Source: Streptomyces geranii
Lineage (GTDB): Bacteria; Actinomycetota; Actinomycetes; Streptomycetales; Streptomycetaceae
Assembly: GCF_002954775.1 (NCBI RefSeq)
Contig: NZ_PJME01000020.1
Coordinates: forward strand, 1 to 64,000
Direction: 5' to 3'
Length of the DNA: 64,000 bases
A model generated the notes under the pieces. It did no database searches and was not told the DNA's origin. It was given only the letters and a program-made list of their open reading frames with translations. The stretch's first letter is position 1; every line of letters begins with the position of its first letter. The translations under genes were made by a program, and so were the position numbers. Below, one piece after another: positions 54,310 to 62,684 of the stretch.

Positions 54310-54424
54310 GGCGTCAGTCTGTCATCCGTCCGACCTGTCCGCAGACAGGGGCAGATGTCACCCACACGAGTGAATCGATGAATGCGGCAACTAAATCGCT
54401 CTCCTCACCCTTTAGCGTGACCGG

Positions 54425-56122
54425 ATGACTGATCACCTGGCACGCCGGGGCTTCCTGCGCGGCGCCGCCGCCCTCGCCCTGGTGGCGATCCCGGCCGATC
54501 CGGCGGTCGCCGCCGCCGAGCTGCCCGACTTCCCGGCGGACGTCACCCCCTACCGCTCCGGCTACCGCAACTGGGTCGGCGAGATCACCGCCGACGGACT
54601 CTGGGCGTGCGCTCCGGCCGACCCCGGCCAGGTGGTCGCCGTCGTCAACTGGGCCTGGCTCCACGGCTGGACGGTCCGCGCCCGGGGCTCCGCGCACGGC
54701 TGGTCGCCGCTGACGATCACCGCCGGTACGGAGTCCGACTCGCCCGTACTCCTGATCGACACCGCTCCCCACCTGACCGGCCTCGCCCTGGAGTCCACCG
54801 GCCCCGCCGCCGTGCGCGCCGGCACCGGGGTCACCCTGGAGGCGCTGCTCACCTACCTGGAGGGGCACGGACTGGGGGTCACGGCAGCCCCCGCCCCCGG
54901 CGACCTCACCCTCGGTGGCGCGCTCGCGGTCGACGCCCACGGGACCGCCGTACCGGCCACCGGGGAGACCCGGCCGCCCGGACACACGTACGGCTCGCTC
55001 AGCAACCTCGTCCTGTCGCTGACGGCGGTCGTGTGGGACGAGGGCGCGGGCGCCTACGTCCTGCGGACGTTCCACCGCGACGAGGCGGACTGCGCGGCGC
55101 TCCTCACCCACCTGGGCCGTTCGCTGGTCGTCGAGGTCGTGCTGCGGGTGGGGGCGAACGCGAACCTGCGCTGCGTGAGCCGTACGGACATTCCGGCGGC
55201 GGAGCTGTTCGCGGCGCCCGGCGGCGGTTCCGGTGGGCGTACCTTCGCGAGCTTCCTCGACCGGGCCGGGCGGGTGGAGACGATCTGGTTCGCCTTCACC
55301 GAGTTCCCCTGGCTGAAGGTGTGGAGCGTCGCGCCGGGCAAGCCGCTGACCTCGCGGCGCGTGTCGTCGCCGTACAACTACCCGTTCTCCGACAACGTCC
55401 CGACCCTGGTGGCGGACCTCGTCGGGCGGATCCTGTCCGACGGGGCCTGGTATCTGGCGCCGGTGCTCGGCAACGCGCAGCTGGACGTGGCCGCGCTCGG
55501 GCTGGTGGCGACGCTGTCGGCGGACATCTGGGGGCCGTCGAAGAACACGCTGCTGTATGTGAAGCCGACGACCCTCCGCGTCACCGCGAACGGGTACGCG
55601 GTGCTGACCAGCCGGGACCAGGTGCAGCGTGTGATCGCCGAGTTCACCGCGTTCTACCGGGAACGCCTCGCCGCGTACGCCGCCCAGGGCCGCTTCCCGG
55701 TCAACGGGACCGTCGAGATCCGCGCCACCGGCCTCGACCACCCGGGCGACACCGACTCGGCCGGCGCGCGGGCCCCGCTGCTGTCCGCGCTGCGGCCCGT
55801 CGAGGGGCGCCCCGAGTGGGACACCGCCATCTGGCTCGATGTACTGACGCTGCCCGGGACGCCGTACGCGGAGGCCTTCTTCCGTGAACTCGAACAGTTC
55901 CTGCTCGGCACGTACGACGGCGGGCACGCGCTGACCAGGGTCGAGTGGTCGAAGGGGTGGGGGTACACGGACACCGCCGGGTGGAGCGACGAGGACGTCG
56001 TCGGGACCGCCGTACCGGCCTCCTACGGGGACGGCGTATGGCGGGAGGCCGTCGGGACGCTGGACCGGCTCGACCCGCACCGCGTGTTCGGGAACGCGTT
56101 CCTGGACCGGCTGTTGCGCTGA
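54425..56122 (+). CDS. Tat-exported FAD-linked oxidase, cholesterol oxidase (class II)-like
   Basis: A 565-aa flavoprotein of the VAO family. A Tat signal (RRGFLRGAAALALVAIPADP) marks it for export in folded form. The FAD-binding domain shows WTVRARGSAHGWSPLTI and later GLGVTAAPAPGDLTLGGALA. The C-terminal half matches the substrate-binding domain of covalent-flavin cholesterol oxidases and ends with a WGYTDTAGWSDE segment. It should oxidise a sterol or similar alcohol outside the cell. The ATG at 54425 lies about 5 bp after TAGCGT (54415-54420), so the mRNA is probably leaderless. Confidence 0.85.
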   Translation: MTDHLARRGFLRGAAALALVAIPADPAVAAAELPDFPADVTPYRSGYRNWVGEITADGLWACAPADPGQVVAVVNWAWLHGWTVRARGSAHGWSPLTITAGTESDSPVLLIDTAPHLTGLALESTGPAAVRAGTGVTLEALLTYLEGHGLGVTAAPAPGDLTLGGALAVDAHGTAVPATGETRPPGHTYGSLSNLVLSLTAVVWDEGAGAYVLRTFHRDEADCAALLTHLGRSLVVEVVLRVGANANLRCVSRTDIPAAELFAAPGGGSGGRTFASFLDRAGRVETIWFAFTEFPWLKVWSVAPGKPLTSRRVSSPYNYPFSDNVPTLVADLVGRILSDGAWYLAPVLGNAQLDVAALGLVATLSADIWGPSKNTLLYVKPTTLRVTANGYAVLTSRDQVQRVIAEFTAFYRERLAAYAAQGRFPVNGTVEIRATGLDHPGDTDSAGARAPLLSALRPVEGRPEWDTAIWLDVLTLPGTPYAEAFFRELEQFLLGTYDGGHALTRVEWSKGWGYTDTAGWSDEDVVGTAVPASYGDGVWREAVGTLDRLDPHRVFGNAFLDRLLR

Positions 56123-56128
56123 GCACCC

Positions 56129-56728
56129 TCAGGGGGTGAGCAGGGCCTGCACGGTGGGGGCGTACCGGTCCACGATGTCGTCGATCGTCGCCTCGCGGAG
56201 GTGCGTTCCCCGGGCGATGCCGTACATGACGCCCAGGCCGAGCAGGGTGCCGACGGCCAGTTCGGCGCGCAGGCCCGGGTCGGGGCCGGTGAGGCGGGCG
56301 GTGAGGCGGTCGCTGACCTGGGTGCGGAAGTTGGCGCGCATGATGTCGCCCTGGTCGCCCTGGAAGGGGGCGAACACGATCCGCAGGACGGGGTCGGCGC
56401 CGCGCTCGGTCTGGCCGGTGAGGAGATGGCGGACCATGTGCCGGCCGAGGCCGTCGACCGGCGCGTCCAGCAGGGCGTCGGCGTCCTCCTCGAAGGACAT
56501 CACGCGGGCGAAGAGGGCGTCCTTGTTGCCGAAGTACTTGAGGATCAGCGGCGGGCTGACACCGGCCCGTTCGGCCACCGTCCTGAGCGTGATGTCGGCC
56601 TGGGCGTGGCGGGCGAGGAGGTAGCGGGCGGCGCGCAGGATGGCGGCCTTCGTCTGCCCGGCGTCCCGGCGCGGGGCCGGTTCGGTCCGGTGGTGGTCGG
56701 TCGTCGGTGGAGTGGTCACGGCACTCAT
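56129..56728 (-). CDS. TetR-family regulator of the adjacent MFS gene
   Basis: A 199-aa repressor. Helix-turn-helix: ITLRTVAERAGVSPPLILKY (about residues 45-65). The C-terminal domain has the TetR_C pattern of actinobacterial drug-efflux regulators. Its ATG (56728) overlaps the MFS stop by 4 nt (ATGA), so it is translated from the same transcript. The likely binding sites are the two GGTGAAT-type repeats upstream of the MFS gene, which would make the operon autoregulated. Confidence 0.9.
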   Translation of the reverse strand: MSAVTTPPTTDHHRTEPAPRRDAGQTKAAILRAARYLLARHAQADITLRTVAERAGVSPPLILKYFGNKDALFARVMSFEEDADALLDAPVDGLGRHMVRHLLTGQTERGADPVLRIVFAPFQGDQGDIMRANFRTQVSDRLTARLTGPDPGLRAELAVGTLLGLGVMYGIARGTHLREATIDDIVDRYAPTVQALLTP

Positions 56729-58206
56729 GCTCCCTCCAGCGCGCCGTTGCGGACGCCCTTGGTACGGCCACGAGCGCGTCGGGTGCCGCCGGTGGCCGGT
56801 TCGCCGGGGATGGTCAGGGCGGCCGTGCAGGCCAGCAGGGCGACGACGCCCGCCATGCCGAACGCCAGCAGATAGCCGTGCAGGGTGGGCACGGGGACAC
56901 CGGCGACCGGGCTGGTGTGGCGTACGAGCACGGCGACGACGGCGGCACTGCACATGGCCTGGCCGACCGTGCGCATCAGGACGTTGACGCCGTTGGCGGA
57001 GGCGGTCTGGCCGGGCGGTACGGCCCGCAGGATCAGCGTGGGCAGGGCCGAGTAGGCGAAGGTGGTGCCCAGGCCGACGACCGACGCGCCCACGATGATC
57101 ATCCAGAGGTCGCGGCTGTCCGCGATGCGCACGACATAGCCGAGCGCGATGACCGCCGTGCCGACGACCAGGGTGACGCGCGGCCCGTACGCCGCCGAGA
57201 CGCGGGCCGAGACCGGCGAGAACACCAGCATGACGATGCCGCCGGGCAGCAGTACGAGGCCCGTCTCGACGATGGACAGGCCGAGCCCGTAGCCGGTGGC
57301 CGCCGGGGCCTGTACGAGCTGGGCCGTCACCAGGGAGTTGGAGTAGAAGGAGAACCCGGTCAGCAGGGCGGCGACATGGGACAGGCCGACCCGTGGCCGG
57401 GCCACCAGCCGCAGGTCCACCAGGGGCTCCGGGGTTCGCAGTTGCTGCCACCACCACAGCCCGAACACCCCGACCGAGCCGAGGAACAGCCCCAGGACGC
57501 GCGCACTGCCCCAGCCCCACTCGCCGCCCTCGACGATCCCGAGGAGCAGGCACACCAGCCCGACGGCCAGGCCGAGCGCGCCCACGACGTCGAAGCGCCC
57601 GGGCTCCCGGACGGGCGACTCGCGCACCGCCCACCACACGGCGGTCACGCCCGTGGCGCCCAGCCCGGCGGTCACCCAGAACATGACGTGCCAGTCCGCG
57701 TACTGCACGATCAGCGCGGCGAGCGGCAGCCCGAGCGCGGCGCCGATCCCGACGGTGGCGCTCATCAGCGCGACCGCGCTCCCCGTGCGCTCCGGCGGCA
57801 GTTCGTCGCGCAGGATGCTGATCGAGAGCGGTACGACGGCGGAGGCGGCGCCCTGCAGCGCACGGGCTGTGATGAGCACCCCGATGTGCGACGACAGGGC
57901 GCACATCACCGAGCCGACGACCATCAGCCCGAGGCCAGCGATGAGCACCCGCCGCTTGCCGTACATGTCACCGGCCCGTCCCAGTACCGGGGTGAGGACG
58001 GCGCCGGACAGCAGGGTCGCGGTGACCATCCAGGAGACCGCGCCGGGCGAGGAACCGGTCAGCCGGGGCAGGTCGGGCAGCAGCGGGATGACGACGGTCT
58101 GCATGACCGCGTAGAGCATCCCGCCGAACGCCAGCACCGGGACCGTGAGCCGGTCCCGCAGGGCCCTCCGGACGGAGGGCTCGGCTGTCGGCGCGGGCTC
58201 GTCCAT
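56725..58206 (-). CDS. MFS drug transporter, DHA2-like (14-TM)
   Basis: A 493-aa multidrug-efflux-type permease. Hydrophobic segments run throughout, about 14 in number. Motif A is GRAGDMYGKRRVLIAG, and motif C of antiporters is in the LMSATVGIGAALGLPLAALI region. The protein begins with a polar tail (MDEPAPTAEPSVRR). The ATG at 58206 follows an AGAC-rich leader 25 nt downstream of the operator/promoter. It is first gene of an operon with the tetR gene. The substrate is unknown. Confidence 0.9.
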   Translation of the reverse strand: MDEPAPTAEPSVRRALRDRLTVPVLAFGGMLYAVMQTVVIPLLPDLPRLTGSSPGAVSWMVTATLLSGAVLTPVLGRAGDMYGKRRVLIAGLGLMVVGSVMCALSSHIGVLITARALQGAASAVVPLSISILRDELPPERTGSAVALMSATVGIGAALGLPLAALIVQYADWHVMFWVTAGLGATGVTAVWWAVRESPVREPGRFDVVGALGLAVGLVCLLLGIVEGGEWGWGSARVLGLFLGSVGVFGLWWWQQLRTPEPLVDLRLVARPRVGLSHVAALLTGFSFYSNSLVTAQLVQAPAATGYGLGLSIVETGLVLLPGGIVMLVFSPVSARVSAAYGPRVTLVVGTAVIALGYVVRIADSRDLWMIIVGASVVGLGTTFAYSALPTLILRAVPPGQTASANGVNVLMRTVGQAMCSAAVVAVLVRHTSPVAGVPVPTLHGYLLAFGMAGVVALLACTAALTIPGEPATGGTRRARGRTKGVRNGALEGA

Positions 58207-58230
58207 CGGCGCTCCAGACGGAAAAGAAAG

Positions 58231-58272
58231 GGTGAATGGCAATTCACCATAGCCGGTGAATTGCCATTCACC
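58231..58272. promoter_or_regulatory. double TetR operator over the MFS/tetR promoter
   Basis: Two 18-bp sites, GGTGAATGGCAATTCACC (58231-58248) and its exact complement (58255-58272), separated by 6 bp. Each is itself a dyad with 7-bp arms GGTGAAT/ATTCACC. On the (-) strand a promoter fits inside: -35 TTGGGT (58270-58275), 18-bp spacer, -10 TATGGT (58246-58251). A repressor on both sites would block RNA polymerase. Confidence 0.8.
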
Positions 58273-58295
58273 CAAGGGTGGGCCGGGCGCCCGGC

Positions 58296-59510
58296 CTACT
58301 CGCGGGAGGCCAGCGCCCGGGACTGCGCGCTGCGGGCCAGCTTCGGCCCGAGCCAGCGCTTGAACCGGCGCAGCGCTTCGAGTCGCCCCGCCGCCCGGTC
58401 GATGCCGTAGTACAGCTGGGGCGGCACATAGGGCAGCAGCGGCGAGTGGCGCTGGCCGAGCAGGGCGAACATCCGGTCCGGGGGCAGCTTGATGTAGCGC
58501 GGCAGGTTCTCGTACCACTGGGCGCTGTAGCGGGCCGCGCTCTGGATGGAGAGGAGTTCCGACTTGCGCCGGGTCTCGTACGAGGCGAGTGCGGCGGGGA
58601 GTTCGGGATGCTCGCGCAGGGCGGCGGCGAGGGCGATGGCGTCCTCCAGGGCGAGGGTGGTGCCGGCGCCGATGGAGTAGTGCGTGGTGTGGGCGGCGTC
58701 GCCGAGGAGGACGAGGTTGCCGTGGTGCCAGGTGCGGTTGGTGAGGGTGCGGAAGTTGAGCCACTGGGCGGCGCCGTCGGCGGCGGCACGGCCGATCAGG
58801 GGGTGGCCGTCCAGTACGTCGGCGAAGAGCTTCTCCAACTGGGCTAGCCCGTCGGCCTCGTTGGCCTTGTCGAGGCCGAGGCCGGTCCAGGTCTCGGGGG
58901 AGCATTCGACGACGCAGGTGCTGTGTTCCTGGCTGTAGCCGTAGCCGTAGCACCAGATCCAGCCGTGCTCCGTCTCCTTGAAGGCGAAGGTGAAGGCGTC
59001 GAAGACCTTGGTGGTGCCGAGCCAGATGTACCGGTTGCGGCCGGCGCGCAGTCCGGCGCCGAAGTGTTCGAAGTGCTGTTCGCGCAGCGCGCTGTTGACG
59101 CCGTCGGCGGCCACGACGAGGTCGGCGTCCGCCAGTTCGGCGGCGTCGGTGATGCCGTGCTCGAACTCCAGCCGGACGCCCAGCTGTCGGGCCCGGTCGG
59201 CGAGGATGTCGAGGAGCTTGTGGCGGCCGATGCCGAAGCCCTCGTCGCCCGGGTGCCTGGTCGCGCTGTCGCCCACGCGGGCGACTCCGTGGTTCCAGGA
59301 CACCGAGGCGTCGGCGACGGCCCGCGCGGACTCGGCGTCGTGCTCGTGCAGCTTGTCGAGCAGTCCCTGCCAGTAGGTGACGCCCCAGCCGTAGGTCGAG
59401 CCCGCCGGGTCGCGCTCGTACACGGTGATGTCGTGGGACGGGTCCTGCAGCTTCATCAGGATCGAGAGATACAGGCCGGCGGGCCCGCCTCCGACACAGG
59501 CGACCTTCAC
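58296..59510 (-). CDS. FAD-dependent aromatic monooxygenase (salicylyl-CoA hydroxylase-like)
   Basis: A 404-aa class A flavin monooxygenase. The N-terminal FAD fold is KVACVGGGPAGLYLSILMK; VVAADGVNSALRE is the middle D-G motif; LVLLGDAAHTTHYSIGAGT binds the flavin ribityl. The sequence resembles the monooxygenase domain of salicylyl-CoA/anthraniloyl-CoA hydroxylases, but no CoA-ligase genes are near. The GTG at 59510 is chosen because AGGGG lies 5 nt upstream. An earlier in-frame GTG overlaps that site. It lies upstream of the MFS operon on the same strand, separated by the operator. Confidence 0.85.
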   Translation of the reverse strand: MKVACVGGGPAGLYLSILMKLQDPSHDITVYERDPAGSTYGWGVTYWQGLLDKLHEHDAESARAVADASVSWNHGVARVGDSATRHPGDEGFGIGRHKLLDILADRARQLGVRLEFEHGITDAAELADADLVVAADGVNSALREQHFEHFGAGLRAGRNRYIWLGTTKVFDAFTFAFKETEHGWIWCYGYGYSQEHSTCVVECSPETWTGLGLDKANEADGLAQLEKLFADVLDGHPLIGRAAADGAAQWLNFRTLTNRTWHHGNLVLLGDAAHTTHYSIGAGTTLALEDAIALAAALREHPELPAALASYETRRKSELLSIQSAARYSAQWYENLPRYIKLPPDRMFALLGQRHSPLLPYVPPQLYYGIDRAAGRLEALRRFKRWLGPKLARSAQSRALASRE

Positions 59511-59576
59511 GCACACCCCTAGCGATTACAGAAGGTGGTCAGTTCGCGTCGGAGAGTAGCAGGGTGTGGGGATGCA

Positions 59577-59642
59577 GACGGGCCCACGCCCCTTAGGGGC
59601 GCGGGGAACTGCGCGACCAGCCCCCACCGGCCCGCAGAGAAC
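59577..59642. repeat. dispersed Streptomyces intergenic repeat, copy 1
   Basis: Contains GCCCCTTAGGGGCGCGGGG (a small hairpin) followed by a GCGACCAGCCCCCACCGG block and CCGCAG. The same elements recur at 61341-61421. This repeat is scattered between genes in many streptomycete genomes. It lies between divergent and convergent transcription units and may end transcripts. Confidence 0.75.
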
Positions 59643-59664
59643 GAACCGCCGATCCAGCCGAGGC

Positions 59665-60357
59665 TCAGGCGCCAGCCGTAGCGCACTCCGGGTGGCCCCA
59701 GCCCTGCGCGTTCTTGGCGATCGTCTCGCCTGCCGCGTAGGCGCGTCCGCAGACGCAGCGGCCGGGGAACTTGGCCTTCAGGGTGCGGTTGCTGGAGGAG
59801 CCGGTGGCGCTGCGCGGGCGGGACGCCTTCTTGGGGGTCGCGCGCGGGGTGTCGGGGGACGCCGGGGGTTCCGGGGAGCCCAGGTCGCTGCCCGCCGACT
59901 GCTGCACGATCGCGGCCTGGCTGGCGGCCCGGTCGGCGAAGTCGTTGAGCTTGTCGCCGTCGACCTGGTGGGCGGGGACGTAGCGGAACTCGACCGAGCG
60001 GCCGTCGAGGAGTTCGTCGATCCGGACGACGAGTTCCTGGTTGGCGACGGGCTTGCCCGCGGCGGTCTTCCAGCCCTTGCGCTTCCAGCCGGGGAGCCAG
60101 GTGGTGACGGCCTTCATCGCGTACTGGGAGTCCATCCGGATCTCCAGCGGGACGTCCGGCGCGACGGCCGTCAACAGGCGTTCCAGCGCGGTGAGTTCGG
60201 CGACGTTGTTGGTGGCTCTGCCGAGCGGCCCGGCCTCCCAGCGAGTGGGGCTCTCCGAGCCGTCGGCAACCACCCAGGCCCAGCCCGCAGGTCCCGGATT
60301 TCCCTTCGAGGCCCCGTCGCAGGCGGCCACCACTCGTTCACGCATGCGCTCGATCAT
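59665..60357 (-). CDS. RNase H family protein with C-terminal zinc-ligand tail
   Basis: A 230-aa protein. The RNase HI domain (1-150) has the first catalytic Asp in VVAACDGASKGNPGPAGW, the Glu in NNVAELTALERLL, MDSQYAMKAV and a late Asp in KLNDFADRAAS. A Ser/Pro-rich linker follows. A short C-terminal domain has CVCGRAYAAGETIAK and GWGHPECA, which could hold zinc through three Cys and one His. It would degrade RNA in RNA-DNA hybrids. The start may be at 60357 or at the internal ATG 60345; neither has a strong ribosome site. Confidence 0.88.
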   Translation of the reverse strand: MIERMRERVVAACDGASKGNPGPAGWAWVVADGSESPTRWEAGPLGRATNNVAELTALERLLTAVAPDVPLEIRMDSQYAMKAVTTWLPGWKRKGWKTAAGKPVANQELVVRIDELLDGRSVEFRYVPAHQVDGDKLNDFADRAASQAAIVQQSAGSDLGSPEPPASPDTPRATPKKASRPRSATGSSSNRTLKAKFPGRCVCGRAYAAGETIAKNAQGWGHPECATAGA

Positions 60358-60423
60358 GCCATGCGTGAACCGGGCCTCCGGCCGCCCCCGTTCGCTGCCG
60401 CTCGGTGCCGTTCAGCGCTTCCC

Positions 60424-61224
60424 TCAGTCGACATCCGTCGAGGTGGGCATCTCGCCGGCCGTCGTCGTGACGTCGATGACGGAGAAATTGGCGCCCTGCG
60501 GATCGCTCAGCGCGGCGAACCGGCCGAAGGGGCTGTCCATCGGCCCGAAGCGCAGCACACCGCCGAGCTTGGTGGCCGTGGCGACGGCGTCGTCGCAGTT
60601 GCCGACGCTGAAGTAGACGTTGATGTACGGCGGCATCTCGGGCGGGAAGTCGTCCGTCATCCTCATCCGGCCGAGGACGGTGTTCTCGCCCAGGTCGTAC
60701 ATCCGGAAGTCCATGGCGTCGTCCTGCAACTGCTTCGCCGAGTAGCCGAAGACGGCGGGGAAGAAGGTGTCCGACTTCTCGACCTCGCGCGTGAAGACCT
60801 CGGCCCAGCAGTAGGCGCCGGCCTGTTCCGGTCCCGCTTCGAAGCCTTCGTGGGTACCGCCCTGCCAGACCCCGAAGACGACACCGCCGGGGTCGCGGGC
60901 CAGGCACATGGTGCCGAACTCGCCCACCTGCATGGGCTCCATCAGCAGTTCGCCGCCGTTCTCCCGGATCCTGGCGGCGGTGGCGGCGGCGTCCGGCGAG
61001 GCGAGATACAGACACCACGCCGACTGCCCTTCCTGCCCGGGCATGGGCGGCACGACGGCGGCGACCGCCTTGCCGTCGGCGTACGCCTGCGTGTAGTTGC
61101 CGTACTCCGACGACGACTCACCGAACGTCCAGCCCAGCACCTCGCCGTAGAAGCTCTTGGCTCCCTCGACATCACTGAACATCGCGTCGGCCCAACAGGG
61201 GGTTCCCTCAGCTTGCACGGCCAT
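60424..61224 (-). CDS. two-domain VOC (glyoxalase-like) protein
   Basis: A 266-aa protein with two VOC domains (about 5-125 and 135-262). The first starts PCWADAMFSDVEGAKSFYGE and ends RDPGGVVFGVWQ; the second starts AYCWAEVFTREVEKSDTFFP and ends SDPQGANFSVID. This arrangement is typical of actinobacterial proteins annotated as putative hydroxylases or resistance proteins, with unknown activity. It starts at 61224 on the (-) strand and is divergent from the dispersed repeat region. Confidence 0.87.
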   Translation of the reverse strand: MAVQAEGTPCWADAMFSDVEGAKSFYGEVLGWTFGESSSEYGNYTQAYADGKAVAAVVPPMPGQEGQSAWCLYLASPDAAATAARIRENGGELLMEPMQVGEFGTMCLARDPGGVVFGVWQGGTHEGFEAGPEQAGAYCWAEVFTREVEKSDTFFPAVFGYSAKQLQDDAMDFRMYDLGENTVLGRMRMTDDFPPEMPPYINVYFSVGNCDDAVATATKLGGVLRFGPMDSPFGRFAALSDPQGANFSVIDVTTTAGEMPTSTDVD

Positions 61225-61340
61225 GGTTCCGGCCTCTCCGGTCTAGTCGTTCGAGTCGGGTGGGTCCGATTTCTCACGCTAGCCAGGCTTGGCCCAGGAT
61301 GCGCGTCGAGAGCCTGAGGCTGTTACAGAGGGCAAGGAGG

Positions 61341-61421
61341 ACGCGCCCCAAAGGGGCGCGGGGCTGTATCGATTTGCGGCTCCGCCGCGGGGCGCGACCA
61401 GCCCCCACCGCCCCGCAGTCA
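61341..61421. repeat. dispersed Streptomyces intergenic repeat, copy 2
   Basis: A longer copy of the element at 59577-59642: GCCCCAAAGGGGCGCGGGG hairpin, a TGCGGCTCCGCCGC hairpin, then GCGCGACCAGCCCCCACC and CCCCGCAG. Two copies within 2 kb is notable. Confidence 0.75.
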
Positions 61422-61485
61422 AAAACACACCCGCAGTCTGATAATTTCATCGGCGCTCGCCTCCTCCCCTACCCCAGGTGTCCCA

Positions 61486-61878
61486 ATGCCCGCTGCCCAG
61501 GTGCACCGCCCCACGCAGCGGCATGCCCACGGCGGCGGTGTCCGACAGCTGCTGGGCGTCCTGATCCTCGTCCTGGCAGCGTTCACCTTCTCCTGCGCCG
61601 GCTCCCTGTCCGCGCCGGACACCGGAGGGTCGACGTCGACGTCCGCCCACGCCGCGCACGTGACCGACCGAGACCCCTGCCAGGAGAGCCCCCACCACGG
61701 CTGCCACAGCCCGGGACACCACGGCGTCCTCAACCACGCCCCCTTCACCGGCGCGGACCGCGCAGCCACCCGGGACCAGCTGAGCGACACCCCCGCCCAT
61801 CTCCCGCTGAGCCCGTCGCAGACCCCTCGCGGCGCGCGTCCCCCCGATCTCCACGAACTGCAGCTGCTCCGGGTCTAG
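61486..61878 (+). CDS. small secreted or membrane-anchored His-rich protein
   Basis: A 130-aa protein with an N-terminal hydrophobic helix (LLGVLILVLAAFTFSCAG) and a lipobox-like Cys that fits only loosely. The exported part is His-rich (HHGCHSPGHHGVLNH), suggesting metal binding. No family is assigned. The gene is 55 bp upstream of the DUF3105 gene on the same strand and probably in the same unit. Confidence 0.6.
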   Translation: MPAAQVHRPTQRHAHGGGVRQLLGVLILVLAAFTFSCAGSLSAPDTGGSTSTSAHAAHVTDRDPCQESPHHGCHSPGHHGVLNHAPFTGADRAATRDQLSDTPAHLPLSPSQTPRGARPPDLHELQLLRV

Positions 61879-61933
61879 ACCGTGCCCGATCCATTCGGCC
61901 ACGACCACGACCATCACCGGAGAAGGACATCCC

Positions 61934-62569
61934 ATGGGTACATCCAATGCCAAGGCGAAGACCGCTGCCCGCCGCGCCCACATGGAAGAGCTGCGCAAGG
62001 CCGAGCAGGCCCGTGAGCGCCGGATGCGGCTGCTCACGCTCGGCGCCACCGCCGTCATACTCGTCGGCGTGGCCGGCGGCGGCTGGTTCCTCATCGACTC
62101 CGCCCAGGAGAAGGAGGAGGCGAAGGCCGCGCCGATCTCGGGCGTGAAGAGCTGGTCCAAGCTCACCCAGAACCACGTCGACACGGCCGTCACCTACAAG
62201 ATGAGCCCGCCCGTCGGCGGCGACCACAACCAGGTGTGGGTCAACTGCGACCGGCAGGTCTACACGAAGGCCGTGCCCAACGAGAACGCGGTGCACGCCC
62301 TCGAACACGGCGCCGTCTGGATCACGTACAACGACAAGGCGGCCAAGGCGGACGTCGAGACGCTGTCCGAGCGCGTGACCAACACGTCGTACACCTTCAT
62401 GAGCCCGTACGAGGACCAGTCGTCGCCGATCGTGCTGAGTGCCTGGGAGCACCAGCTCAAGGTGGACAAGGCGTCCGACCCGAGGGTCACCAAGTTCCTC
62501 GACAAGTACGTCCAGGGCGAGCAGACGCCCGAGCCCGGTGCCGCGTGCACCAACGGCATGACGCCGTGA
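61934..62569 (+). CDS. DUF3105 membrane-anchored protein
   Basis: A 211-aa protein. A basic N-terminus (ARRAHMEELRKAEQARERRM) is followed by one transmembrane helix (LLTLGATAVILVGVAGGGWF). The outside DUF3105 domain contains YKMSPPVGGDHNQVWVNC, VHALEHGAVWITY and a C-terminal CTNGMTP. The conserved His and Cys residues hint at metal binding, but the function is unknown. The ATG at 61934 follows GGAGAAGGA. Its pairing with a His-rich exported protein fits a metal-related role. Confidence 0.85.
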   Translation: MGTSNAKAKTAARRAHMEELRKAEQARERRMRLLTLGATAVILVGVAGGGWFLIDSAQEKEEAKAAPISGVKSWSKLTQNHVDTAVTYKMSPPVGGDHNQVWVNCDRQVYTKAVPNENAVHALEHGAVWITYNDKAAKADVETLSERVTNTSYTFMSPYEDQSSPIVLSAWEHQLKVDKASDPRVTKFLDKYVQGEQTPEPGAACTNGMTP

Positions 62570-62684
62570 ACTGAGCGCCCGGCGCGGGGTGTTCGCACCG
62601 GACGACCCCGCGCCGACGCCCGGCGGGCCGCCGTACCGCCAAATTCGGTGGACTGCGGGCCCGTCGGCCGCTGGGATGGTCGGC

